Positions 26,191 through 37,850 of a stretch of DNA of 64,000 nt are shown here, piece by piece. Under the pieces are notes generated by a model that was not told the origin of the DNA, did no database searches, and saw only the letters and a program-made list of their open reading frames with translations. The stretch lies in the NCBI GenBank assembly GCA_033980235.1, contig CM067076.1, positions 31,675,383 to 31,739,382 of the forward strand, read 5' to 3'. The stretch's first letter is position 1. Each line of letters starts with the position of its first letter. The DNA comes from Diadema setosum (lineage: Eukaryota; Echinodermata; Echinoidea; Diadematoida; Diadematidae). A program made the position numbers and the translations under genes.

Positions 26191-27509
26191 AATATATATC
26201 ATAATAAAGCAGCTTCTTGAAATAACTTATTCAATAAATCGTGAATAAACCAACTTTCTTTATTTTTACAATAATATGACATTATTGAGGTTAACACTGT
26301 ATTTTTAAGGGATAAGATTACCACATCTTCGCATAACAACAATTCATGTCCATGCATCGTTCTTGAATTTTTCTTATAATTGTTAATTCTTTGATTGTAT
26401 TTGACAATCCAAACGTGGGACTTGGAATAACCTACCAGGGTAACTTTTATTTTTCTCATTGGAAGAATGAATGTTTTCAATGTCGTTTAAGTTCAATTGT
26501 CAGCCTGCAAGGTATAGGAGTGAAGAATTAATTTCCCAGTAGCCCTAATGTGCAAACAGGAAATGATATAGGAGATAGTGGTGTTTTGCGTAGGTCGCGA
26601 AAGGAGAAACTTTAATTGGACAAATAGATCTCGCGTAAACTTTAATGAACTACATCCATGAACAAGCATATCACACCGAATTGGTGTCACTTAACAGCCC
26701 TCAACTTGTCGCGTAAGTGATTCATCTCCCTCCGTCGTTTACTGTTGAGGAGGGAGAAGGCATTTTTCAGTCTTTCAATAATGTTCCAGTCTTTAAGCCA
26801 GGGTTCATTAATATCCCTTCTTCCGAAAGTCGTATTCATCATTCAATCGACTTGTGTCGATTGGCACATTCAAATTCATATGATGTCAAATACAATTAAT
26901 ACAATCTAGAAAATGAGAATATGATGTACATGTACGGAGACGAATTCCTTTCTTTATATAATTATGAGCCTTTTGTGTGCCCTGAAGGTAGTAGTTTTTG
27001 AACACGTTACAAATTTCCTATACAGTTTTTTTTTTTTTATTCATGTTCCATATTCCACATTACATACAAGTTTTATATTCCATTTGATTTTGAAAAAGAA
27101 ATGTTTTTAACACAATGGTCAGTTTGAAACAAAATCGCACAAATGTATATGGACGTATAATTGACGTGTAATGTGAGGAACCCACTAAAAAGCAAAACTT
27201 GTAGGATGTGGGTTCCAAAAATATAACATAGGCTTTTAGTACAATATATCAATGACAAAAGTGACGTAACATGCAAAATATACAAGATGTCGAGAATATT
27301 ATAAAGTTTAAGGAATGTACAAAGTATTGTATGATGTTTATGATTAAACGTATGGTATCAATGCTAAGAAAAGTAGCAAGTTGGTCAAACTAATGAAGTC
27401 ATCCGAGCGAGGCATCATTTGAGTATGCAGAAATTTTTTAAGTGATCACGGCAAAATAATTAAACGTAGGATTTTAGAAAATTGGCTTTAAGATTTTGCT
27501 TAAACGAAC
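26191..27509. other. Gene-free stretch
   Basis: AT-rich; nothing recognised. Confidence 0.5.
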
Positions 27510-28075
27510 TTAAAGGACAAGTTCACCTTTATTAACATAAGGATTAAGAGAATGCAGCAATATTAGTAGAACACATCAGTGAAAGTTTGAGGAAAATTGG
27601 ACAATCAATGCAAAAGTTATGAATTTTTAAAACTTTTGTGTTGGAACTGCTGGATGAGGAGACTACTAAGGCTCGTGATGTCATATGAGTACAACAGTAT
27701 AAAGAAAATGCAAAGAAAATTCAACATATTTTCACTTTTTTCGCATAATAAAAGAGCACTTGACTTGCCTCTTTCTAAAGGCAATGGGAATAATATTACC
27801 CATAACATATGTCAGTAACGAGTCAAGGAAATGTGTACGTTTTTCAAAAGATGAAATTTTGTGAAATTCTCTTTATATTTTCCTATATTGTTGTGCGCAT
27901 GTGACATCATACACTGCAGTTGTCTTCTCATCCAGGGGTGACTGCGCAAAAACTTCAAAAATTCATAACTTTTGAACGGATTGTCCGATTTTCCTCAAAC
28001 TTTCAATGGTGTGTTCTACTAATATTGCTACATTCTCTCAATCCTTAAGTTAATAAAGGTGAACTTGTCCTTTAA
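27510..28075. mobile_element. 566-bp fold-back MITE with TTAAAGGACAAG ends
   Basis: TTAAAGGACAAGTTCACCTT on the left and its reverse complement on the right start arms of about 170 bp (27510-27682 and 27902-28075) that match with scattered changes, around a roughly 220-bp unique core. The ends fit a TTAA target (TTAA + AGGACAAG ... CTTGTCCT + TTAA). The style is familiar to me from sea-urchin sequence. Confidence 0.85.
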
Positions 28076-29756
28076 AGAACTTGATTGCATTCGAACCGAA
28101 TCTAACTCATTCCAGAAAGAAGGGCCGGTCGATGTAATTGTCTTTGTTCAAACAGGGAAAAAATGATAGGATTCAATGTGCCTTGTAGGGTAAGTTTCTG
28201 TCTATTATGAAGTTGTTGTTAGCTTATAATAAGTTGATATTAGCCTTTCTTTTTTTTTTCAAATTTGATTGTCGTAGTAAACTAGTACCAGATCCTCCTC
28301 GTTGACCGCTTTATAACACTTAAATAAGACCCTCCTTTGCATATCATTGGAGGTGGCTAAGAAAGGGAGAGGGGTAGAGAGTCTCGGAGTTGAGGTGTAT
28401 TGCTAGATGTATAGCAGTTTTGCGTACAGACATAATAGATTGACCAAAGCTGACCAAGGTTGACAAAAAAAAAAAATACTGTACAGTGTATCGTTGTTTT
28501 TTTTTTTTTAGTCGAGAGTACACCACAATGACATTGCTTTGCATGGAATAACGGCGGACCGTTTCAAAAAGCGGACTAGGATCATGCGTCAAAGAAATAA
28601 CCAAACAACTCTCTGATCACGTCCTCTTCCACACCGGTCATTTACCTCTGGCATTAGTGATTAGGGCGCCACTTCCGCAAACAGAACCTTGAATCAGACA
28701 GCAAACCTTTCACTTCACCAGGTTCATTTGCATTTCAAACGAAGCCGCTCTCATGTGTCTTCTTCCTCCCACATTGTTATGCAATACCGTCGTCTTAAAG
28801 GCCTTCAATAGTGGAATAGCGAAAAGTCCAACTTCTGTGGATACATGGCAACGTGCGTCACCTCAAGTTTCTGAAGAGGAAATTACTTGTTTTCTCTAAT
28901 GTAGGATGCCTTTTCGGGTGTTATCAGTAATTTGCAATTCCATCATGTGTTTTGGAAAGCTTTCGTGTACCTTTCCTGAACTCCAGAATCATATCGAATT
29001 AGTTGCTGCTGTATCATAGTTGGTATAAATTAAAACAACCATGCTAGTTGCATGAAATTTGAATATGTTCAGAAATTACCATATCAAAGGGAAAAGCTCC
29101 ATTTCGCAAGGTGTAAAGGGAAAACGTCCGAGTCCGAATACTATTTATTTGCAACCTTTCTTTTATCATTGAGAAATAGGACCATTTGTGAATAGCTTTT
29201 AAACTATTTTGTGATAAACAATGACATCAATTTGATGCTAAATGCTAATAAGGTATGTTTTGATGCTCGAGGAATCTAATAAAGCAGACGATATGAATGT
29301 AGGACTATATGATATAGGTTGGGGATCACTAGTTATGGGTGCTTTATAGTTACAAGTCATTTCAAACGTCTGTACTATTCAATATATTACTTTATTTGCA
29401 CACAGTGACATAGTGGATAAGACTCAGAACGTATAAACAGGAGGTTTAAGTTTCGAAATCTGTCCTGCACGTTTATACTGTTCAATTCTTAGAACTAAGT
29501 TTCCATACACTTTTTGTTGAGATGACGGGCAAGGTTTCTAGCTTGAATGATATCGATGACAATTATGTCCTTATCATCAAATTATTGTGTCTTTGAATAA
29601 TGGACAAGTGTCTTGTAGTAAGTCGGGGCTGCTTGCCTTCAAACTTTCGACCAAAAACAGAAAAACGTAATTTGTACAATGCATTTGCTTGTAAACGAAT
29701 ATTTTCCTTGTTTCGTTGAAACATATGGAACTCTGACATGTAATGAAGGTTGTGTA
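28076..29756. other. Gene-free stretch
   Basis: Nothing coding recognised. Homopolymers near 28250, 28466 and 28497-28510. Confidence 0.5.
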
Positions 29757-30230
29757 CAGTTCGTTATTACGAAGTTTCGTTAATTCGAAAGTGAAATCAC
29801 GTTCGTTATTCCGAAGGTTCGTAATTCCGAAAATTAAACAAAGTTTATCAATCTGGAAGTTCTTTAATCTAAAAAAGGAAATACGGTTCGTTGGCAAAGT
29901 ACGCACTTTCTTCTCTATCGGATTAACGAACCTTGGGAATAAGGAACTTTTTTATTATTCATTTTAACAAAGTTGGATCAAAAGAACCTTCGGAATAACG
30001 AACTTCACTTCAGTTTTTGATCAACGAACCATCGGATTAACGAACTTCATTTCAGTTTTTGGTCAACGAACCATCGGTATAACGAACCTTGTTTCACTTT
30101 TGGAATTACTTACCTCCGGAATAACGCCGCAAAAAAAAAAATAATGTGTGTTCATTAATTTCGGAATAACAAACCTTCGGAATAACGAACCTTATTTCAT
30201 ATTCTGATTAACGAACCTATGAAGTAACAA
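29757..30230. mobile_element. Element built of inverted GTTCGTTATTCCGAAGG words
   Basis: The left third carries GTTCGTTATTCCGAAGG-type words; from about 29915 to 30215 the reverse-complement form, CCTTCGGAATAACGAAC, is repeated six or more times with AACTTCATTTCAGTTTTTG-like spacers. The whole can fold back. Non-coding; it looks like a non-autonomous element with internally multiplied ends. Confidence 0.75.
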
Positions 30231-31847
30231 GCACCACCCGTCGTAAATTTCTTTTCAATGTTAGATCTTAATGAAAATTCTATATTTCTTTTGGTACAGC
30301 GAAGTCAGTTTGGATAAAGACTTGTAATTCACCTAAATGTACCTAAATGTTCACAAATGATAGACAGATCACAGATTATTACGGTGCGGCATGTCGAGAT
30401 TTTATAATTATGGCGATGTTGAATTCAAGGCAATAAGCAATCAAAAGGAAACCAAACCGTATTGTTCCGCTATATTCCCGTGACATCTTTAGCTCAATGC
30501 AGTGGAACTTCGTCCACTTTCCTTTATTTTAGATTCTACAAACTAGTTACGTACGACTGAGATGTTCACATAAAAACATTCAATCAAAGTAGAGCGATTT
30601 CTTTTATCTAAAACATGATCAAAATACCAAGATGATCTTCCATCTTTGCTGTTTGTTTCGTTACCAAAATGAAAGCTGTGATTCACAAAGTGATTCTTAA
30701 GGCTGACCAACACTGCTACACGTAAGCCCGAGTACTATACACTTTTTATGTAACACGTAACACACAGCACACACATGTATACACACACACCAACTCACAC
30801 ACACACAAACCAGACGCACACACGCAGGTGTTATGTTTACGAGTTGGATATCACACGTGCAGTGTAAGGGGAGGGGTGTGGACCAAACTGTACAATGTGT
30901 CCCCAAAGTGAGAGAAAAAGGAAGCAATTTTCACCATGAATAAAATCTCAAGTGGCTACTTGAGCACTTTAGCAAACAATGTTTCTGAACGTAACTTTCT
31001 CAATCCTTTGGCCTCCCCACCCCCATCCACCTCCATTTGTACAGCCAGCTTGGGCCACCACTGCTTTTGAATGGTTCCCTGTTGCATTTTACTTCTTTTT
31101 TTCTCACTTTCCTTTCATAAAGTGTCTGAAATAATGATGTTTTAACCCCAAGCCTTGATAACTTTTAAGGAAATCTTTCTTTTTCTCTAAATGTTGTTGT
31201 TGTTGAAAATTTCACTTTAACTTGACGTTTTTGCACAATGATAATTTGTGAAATGAACCCATGGTAGTTTGAGTAAATGCAGTCATTTATTTGAAACAAA
31301 ACATTTGCGATTCACTGTCGTTTAACAGACTCACTCTAAAAAATTAAGTTGATGCCCGGAGTTGATGTCGATAAGTATACTCTGATTTTCACTGGTTTCA
31401 GGATGAAATTTAGGAACAAGCTGGAGTATGTAAACAATTAAGATGAAATTGATAACTTTTTGATGATACCTTTTGTTTTGCGACATATCAATGTCACAAT
31501 TTACGTTAGAACTTTCGAAACATCCTCGCATAACAATGGCAGAGAGCTAGCTATAGCGCAGCGGGTAACTGAACATTAAAAACATCATGTTTTGACTGCC
31601 AAGGGATTGCCCGAAATCTACAAGCGTCAATGTTCTTTGTTCCCAGATTCTCACACCTCGAAACAAAGCGATGGCATAGTTCGAATGTCAGAACTAACAA
31701 AGGTAGTTATTTTTAAACGACGAGAGCATTTTACACTCTCTATTTTGAAGCCACGAGGTTAAGACGAATAGGTATGATAAATAGAAAGAAAGATAAAAAA
31801 TTATTGAAATATGTGTTTGTGTAATGCTCGTGTGCGTGTGGTTGGCA
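30231..31847. other. Gene-free stretch
   Basis: Nothing coding recognised; short CA-rich patch at 30780-30815. Confidence 0.5.
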
Positions 31848-31874
31848 GAGAGAGAGAGAGAGAGAGGGGAGGGA

Positions 31875-31911
<37 letters not shown>
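31848..31911. repeat. (GA)n then (GT)n microsatellite
   Basis: Dinucleotide repeats; translated frames across it are artefacts. Confidence 0.95.
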
Positions 31912-31914
<3 letters not shown>

Positions 31915-32169
31915 CAGAGAGGGAGGGGGAGGGGATGGACAGATGGACAGGCACAACTCAAATAGAAATGATAGACAATGTCAGCATTCAAATCATTTCC
32001 AGAATCCGGTCGATAATCAGCTAAACAATACTGTATTCCGTCTGCAGCTTGTTGTTCAATGAAATTTACTGTCTGTCTATCACCGTATCGATTTCTAGAA
32101 GCTAGCAATTTCATTTTAGCGAGCTAAAGATCTGCGGCGCGAACGCTCGTAAAGACGACGCTAATTACG

Positions 32170-32196
<27 letters not shown>
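32170..32196. repeat. 27-bp C run
   Basis: Homopolymer. Confidence 0.95.
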
Positions 32197-32200
<4 letters not shown>

Positions 32201-32898
32201 CGCGAGAGAGCTGTTTTATATTGTCCAATGTGGGAGGCTGCGTCGTCTTGGCGTTCGCGTAGCCAATTTAAAGCTCGCTGCTGTGATGACCATGTCTCAT
32301 TTTTCCTTCAAGTCTTTCGTGAAGTAACTAATTATTGTGTAGATAGGGTTTTTAACGCTATCATAGGACAGTTATTACTTGTGTGATTATAGCGGATATG
32401 ATGATTGTCACTACCATTCCGCAGTGCGTGGCTTTGGTAGTGCGGGAGACTGAAATGATGGGATAACACCCAGTGGGTGGAGTTTAATAGTGACAATAAC
32501 AATGGATGTATTTAGATCTCAGGTCACTTTATAAGGCATTGAAGATAATCATGCATGTATTTGAATTAAGATATAAATGACTAGTTTGCATACAAGTCCT
32601 CAACAACACCAAGGGGCCCTGCGCAGGTTCCTTTTGGACCTGTCTACGTAATTGTATATTTAGAGAAGACATCAAGGTACCATTTTATTTGCCGAGAACT
32701 TTGACAAAAGTTTCCTCATGCAGTTACACCAATAGCTTACCCTAGAGTCCATTATGATGTATGACAGTCACAAAGCATTCATCTAGTCAGCTTGGAATAT
32801 TTCCAACGGCGTAAATCCGTACTGAGGAGTGGGGGGGATGACTGGCGATAGTCACCATCACCACGATTACAAGCCCATAACCGGACCGGCGCAGCCCT

Positions 32899-33185
32899 GG
32901 GGGGGGGGGGGGGGGGGGGGGGAAAGCTTGCCCCCCCCCCCCCACACACACACTTTACAGGGATCAAATGTCCCACTCTTTTCCATGCAAAGTGGGAGGG
33001 AAGTGGCAGCAAAAATATGACGACTTTTTGTTCTTGTTTTTGTTTTTTTTTGTTTTTCCTTGTCAGTCAGACCTTAAAAGTATGAAGACTTTTTTTGTTG
33101 TTGTTTCTCTTGTCTTTTGATGTTCTTTCTTCTTGACTGACAGGCGATTTTGCCCCCCCCCCTTTCAAAAACGTAGCGCAGCCCT
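32899..33185. repeat. G-run, C-run and T-rich repeat fragment
   Basis: A 24-bp G run (32899-32922) and a 13-bp C run (32931-32943), then T-rich sequence and another C run at 33153-33162. GCGCAGCCCTG occurs on both sides (32889 and 33176), in direct orientation. Confidence 0.6.
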
Positions 33186-33369
33186 GAATAATACCCAAAT
33201 AAATTCAATAAAATGCTAATAAGGATATCCATTTCTTGAATAACGTAGTAGATAGTTTCCTGTAGCTATTAATAAATTGTATTCTTCAATTTTCTTGATT
33301 TAAGTCAGTAAAGCAATCATCACAGAGGCATCGTTCCGTTTTAATGATGGGGGTAGGGGAAGGACTTTG

Positions 33370-33959
33370 AGTTTGAATGTCTGTGTGAGGGAGCGGAGCG
33401 GCCTAGCGGGGGGAGGGTGTGGGAGGGGGGTATCCCCCTCCCACACGAGGAAAATTTGGCATTTTCAGACCTCAAATTCAGCGATCTGGTGCACACTTTT
33501 GGTGAAATTTGGGATTTTTTCCTATAAAAAACAAGTAAGAAAAAGAAATATTCATAGATAATTGAATGACTACATCGTGGTATTTCAGCTCTTGCTCCGC
33601 CTGTGCGACATCACTGTGAAGGCCTAAATAGTGGGGCCTATCACCGGCGTAGCCAGGATTTGATCTTAGGGGGAGCGATTAGATGCGAAGGAGCGATGCG
33701 AGCGAGAGGGGAGGGTGTGGGAGGGGGGTTTCCCCCTCCCACAGTGAGAACTTTTTGCATATTGATGTTGTAAATGGTGCAATTTGATTCATTTTCTTTT
33801 CTTTTTTTTTGCGTGTTCTATCGACTTGAAACAGTCCAACATGTTTAAGGTAGCAGTACATTTTATGTAGATTATTATTGAACAATTTTGCCTATAAAAT
33901 GGTATCATTTAGAGAAACTTCTTGTCTTAATTCTTACACTGAAGACCATGAACACGATC
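33370..33959. mobile_element. Hairpin-bearing repeat remnants upstream of the module array
   Basis: Two similar hairpins occur, GTGTGGGAGGGGG/CCCCCTCCCACA (33417-33446 and 33714-33743), each after a GAGCGAG- or GCGGAGCG-type word. GGCGTAGCCAGG at 33649-33660 looks like a hAT-type terminal sequence and may be the left end of the element that contains the array, but I found no right end. Confidence 0.5.
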
Positions 33960-34002
33960 ATGAATTTTGACATTGTACAGTCCAAAAGCGGCCGTTTGTA
34001 GC

Positions 34003-34039
<37 letters not shown>

Positions 34040-35058
34040 TTGGAAATTAAGGGGGCGCACCGGGCGCATTTGCTGGCAATTTAATACTGGCAGCAACATC
34101 AGGAGAATGACATAACGATTAAATGCGAGCGAGCGAAGCGAGCGAGCTTGAAAATTTTGACACTTTACAGTCCCAAAACTGCCGTTTGTAGCTACATTTT
34201 TTCGCTTTAAAAATTAAGGGGGGGGGGGGCACCGGGCGCAACTGCTGGCAATTACCCGGCAGCAACATCAGGAGAATAGCATAGCGATTAAATGCGAGCG
34301 AGCGAAGCAAGCGAGCTTGAAAATTTTGACATTGTACAGTCCCAAAACGGCAGTTTGTAGCTATATTTTTTCGCCTAGGAAATTAAGGGGGGGGGGGGTG
34401 GGGGCGCACCGGGCGCAACTGCTGACAATTACTGGCAGCAACATCAGGAGAATGACCTAACGATTAAATGCGAGCGAGCTTGAAAATTTTGACATTTCAC
34501 AGTCCAAAAACTGCCGTTTGTAGCTATATCTTTTTCGCTTTGAAAGAGGGGGGGGGGGGGCGCACCGAGTGCAACTGCTGGTAATTACCCGGCAGCAACA
34601 TCAGGAGAACGGCATGACGATTAAATGCGAGCGAGCGAAGCGAGTGAGCCTGAAAATTTTGACATTTTACAATCCAAAAACTGCCGTTTGTAGCTGTACT
34701 TTTTTCGCTTAGGGAATTAAGGGGGTGGGGCGCACCGGGCGCAACTGCTGGCAATTACTGGCAGCAACATCAGGAGAATGACATAACGATTAAATGCGAG
34801 CAGGGAGGTGTTTCTCTTCCCACCTCCCTGATGCGAGCAAGCTTGAAAATTTTGACATCTTACAGTCCCCAAACTGCCGTTTGTAGCTATATTTCTTTTC
34901 GCTTTGAAAAAATAAGGGGGGGGGGGGGCGCACCGGGCGCAACTGCTGGCAATTACCCGGCAGCAACATCAGGAGAATGGCATGACGATTCAATGCGAGC
35001 GAGCGAAGCGAGCGAGCTTGAAAATTTTGACATTTTACAGTCCAAAAAACTGCCGTTT
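33960..35058. repeat. Tandem array of about 165-bp GCGAGCGAGC modules
   Basis: Six to seven modules each contain GCGAGCGAGCGAAGCGAGCG or a shorter form, GAAAATTTTGACATTTTACA, CTGCCGTTTGTAGCTA, a G-run, GCGCACCGGGCGCAACTGCT and CAGCAACATCAGGAGAATG. GCTGGCAATT marks occur at about 34072, 34244, 34748 and 34946, with diverged GCTGACAATT and GCTGGTAATT near 34421 and 34577. One module carries an extra GGGAGGTG...CACCTCCC hairpin (34803-34830). A 33-bp T run lies at 34004-34036. Predicted proteins across it are repeat shadows. Confidence 0.88.
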
Positions 35059-35512
35059 GGTTAATAGGTCTGAACCATTAATCTAAAGCAATGTTCATTA
35101 GATTAAAGGAGGTACTTGCATAAATTATGGCAAAATATGGGAATCGACATCCGTTCCTTTTGTTTTTTTTCTGGAGGCAAACGAGGTGTACTAACTGAGC
35201 AAATATGAGCCAATATGGAGAGGGTAAATGCGTTGCAATTCCTACGACTGAAACACGTACAAGGCTGTTAACGAACTCGTTTGTTATCTAGATCTTAATT
35301 GGGTAACTTATGCGGAGCTCGACGTGAGTCGTATCGCGCTCGGCATGGTGCACTCGTTCACGCCTACGTCCATGGCCCTACAGACTGTGTTGCATCAAGG
35401 AGGTGGGAAGAGCACCTCCCTGGTTGAATGGAGCTGGTTGCCTGTAGTGTGGCTACGATAGTAGTTCAACATCCGAAGCATGCATTACGGTCGATATTGC
35501 TTTACATGCATT

Positions 35513-36767
35513 CAGTGGCGTATCTAGGGAAAACGGCGCCCGGGGCAAGCGAGAAAATTGCGTCCTTAATTTCTGAAAAAGTGTTCAACCTCAAACCCAT
35601 CCCGGTAGGGACTTTAAAGAAAGTCCATATGATATGCTTTTTCAAGAACTTAAAAGGGGTCATTTTGAGGGTGATTTAAATGAAATGAATTTTGATAAAT
35701 TTTGGCGAGCGAGCGCAGCGAGCGAGCCGAAAATTTTTGTATTTCAGCTTACAAAAATGGAATTCTTGTCATTTTTTGCTTATTAAATCTTACAATTCTA
35801 ATCAAGATATAGTGACGGCCTTATAGATAACGATTTATACCAACAAGCTGAGGACTTTAAAAAATACCCTAAATTAGTACGCGCGAGTGAGCCGAAATTT
35901 GTATAGGCCTATTTCCGCATTATCATCACGTTTTGTTCTTATCTCTTTTTTTTTTCTTTGATAAATTTTGGCGAGCGAGCGCAGCGAGCGAGCCGAAAAT
36001 TTTCGTATTTCATCTTACAAAACATGGAACTCTTGTCATTTTTTGCTTATTACATCTTACAATTTTAATCAAGATATAGTGACGGCCTTATAGATAACGA
36101 TTTATACCAACAAACTGAGGACTTGGAAAAAATATTCTAAATTAGTACGAGCGAGTGAGCCGAAATTTGTATATTTCCGCGTCATCATTACGTTTTGTTC
36201 TTATCTTGTTTGATTTGTTTTTTTTTTTTGCGCCCCCCCCCCGTATGTTCGAAACCGTTGGCGCCTTCTTTTAAACCAATTGGCGATCGCGTCAGAACGA
36301 AAGAAATTGCAGCCGCTGCTTCGTGACATATTTTGCCTGCTAAATATAAAATGACAGGTGTGAACACAATAGACAATGTCATTTTGTCCGCGTCATCATC
36401 ACGTTTTGTTCTTACCTTCTTTTTTATATAAATTTTGGCGAACGAGCGCAGCGAGCGAGCCGAAAATTTTTGTATTTCAGTTTACAGAACATGGAATTCT
36501 TGTGTGATCGCAATGAAAATTGTCATTTTGTCCGCGTCATCATGTTTTGTTTTTATCTTCTTTGATTTGGTTTTCTGCCCACCCCCCCCCCACACCATCC
36601 CCCCCCCCCCCCTTTCCGGGCGAGTTTCTTCTTCTTCTTCTTCTGTTATTTTTTTTTTCTTCTTCTTCTTCGTTTTTTCTTTTTTTTTTTTTGCGCCCCC
36701 AAGGAGTGGCGCCCGGGGCACATGCCCCCCTTGCCCCCCCACCCCTAAGAGTATAGATACGCCACTG
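35513..36767. mobile_element. Complete non-autonomous hAT-type element with 8-bp target duplication
   Basis: Ends CAGTGGCGTATCTA (35513-35526) and TAGATACGCCACTG-like sequence (36754-36767) are inverted repeats. CATGCATT flanks both sides (35505-35512 and 36768-36775). An 8-bp duplication and CAGTGGCG ends are hallmarks of hAT transposons. Inside are two near-identical units of about 265 bp and a third partial one (from about 35691, 35957 and 36425), each opening with TTTTGGCGAGCGAGCGCAGC. No transposase is encoded. Confidence 0.88.
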
Positions 36768-36867
36768 CATGCATTGGTGTGCGAGAGAAGTACACGAGCG
36801 CTGCTAGCACTGTTCAGCAGTATATGCTCTCGTCACGAGGCGGGCGTGCGAACGTCATGGCTCATGC

Positions 36868-37211
36868 ATTACAGATGTAGCCTATAACCTAGGTGGGGAT
36901 GCAGCTGGTCTGATGTGACGAGACTACGAACAGTGGATGCGCGCGAATACACCGCCTATGATCCAGTTGTTTGTCGTTGTTTTGTTATTTTTTTTTTAAT
37001 CGGTGGCAGTCTTCTTATACGAAAAAAACAACAAAAAACTGCCACCGATCGTGGCGCCTAGCGGACGCGGTAGATGCGTCCACTGTTCGTAGTCTCGCCG
37101 CATCAGATGTATCGCTTGGCAAAGACAATTATCTCGCTGCATCATACGTTTAGCTTAACAGCAAATTACAAAAACAATAACTGCATTCTCCGCCTAGATT
37201 ATAGGCTATGC
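36868..37211. repeat. Imperfect large inverted repeat (fold-back)
   Basis: Left-arm pieces TAGCCTATAACCTAGG, GAGACTACGAACAGTGGA and ATCGGTGGCAGT reappear reverse-complemented in the right arm (ACTGCCACCGAT at 37039-37050, TCCACTGTTCGTAGTCTC at 37078-37095, CCTAGATTATAGGCTA near 37193). The right arm contains about 75 extra bases (37108-37182). Confidence 0.8.
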
Positions 37212-37299
37212 AATAATCCATCATGCTGAAATCAATATCACCACATTTCTTTTTGTTTGTTTGTTGTTTTTTATTGTTCCTACATATTTTTCTTGGGAG

Positions 37300-37395
37300 A
37301 ATTTCAGGGGGGGATATTTGTACAGGCCATCCCCCCCTCCTTCAAAAGTGGGGGGGATATATCCCCCCCATCCCCCCCGGGATTTACGCCCATGA
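37300..37395. mobile_element. Fragment of a G/C-tract MITE end
   Basis: G- and C-runs alternate (GGGGGG, CCCCCC) and end in CCCCGGGATTTACGCCCATG, resembling the GGCGTA ends of the hAT-type elements nearby. No partner end was found. Confidence 0.4.
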
Positions 37396-37616
37396 ATATT
37401 TCACCTGATTTCCAGCGAAGAGCAGCACATGAACCCAACAAATTGGTCAGCAAAATTCTCACATCATTAATGATTAATTATTATTAAAATGAATACCGAA
37501 TGGACCGAATTGATTATCTATGAATGCTATTGTTGCTAACCATACTCGCACGTGGTTCCAACCCAGGTTATAACAAAATATTGTGACATCATCACCTCGA
37601 TACTGTGTGGTAGATA

Positions 37617-37850
37617 GGCGCACAGTGGTGTAGCTGTGCGAGGCTCTGGACTTGACAGCAGTTCTTGGGTTCGAACCCCGCCCGGAGCGAAAGTCCGCGG
37701 CAAGCTGATGGTTTTTGCACCTGTCAGTTTTCAGAATGATTACAATCCTGGGGGTTTAATAACTGCATGAACAGATAGAGCCCTCCAGAAGGGTATTTGT
37801 ATAGCTGCACAAAGGGTTATCTTTGGTAACTTAGATTGTTATACATATAT
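37617..37850 (+). mobile_element. tRNA-derived SINE
   Basis: A tRNA-like head has an A box (TGGTGTAGCTG, 37626-37636) and a perfect B box (GGTTCGAACCC, 37668-37678), followed by a non-tRNA body. No acceptor-stem pairing supports a working tRNA. The right boundary is a guess. Confidence 0.65.

Noticed and set aside
37620..37690. Possible tRNA gene (perfect B box)
   Set aside because: No acceptor stem or anticodon arm pairs convincingly; better read as a tRNA-derived SINE head.
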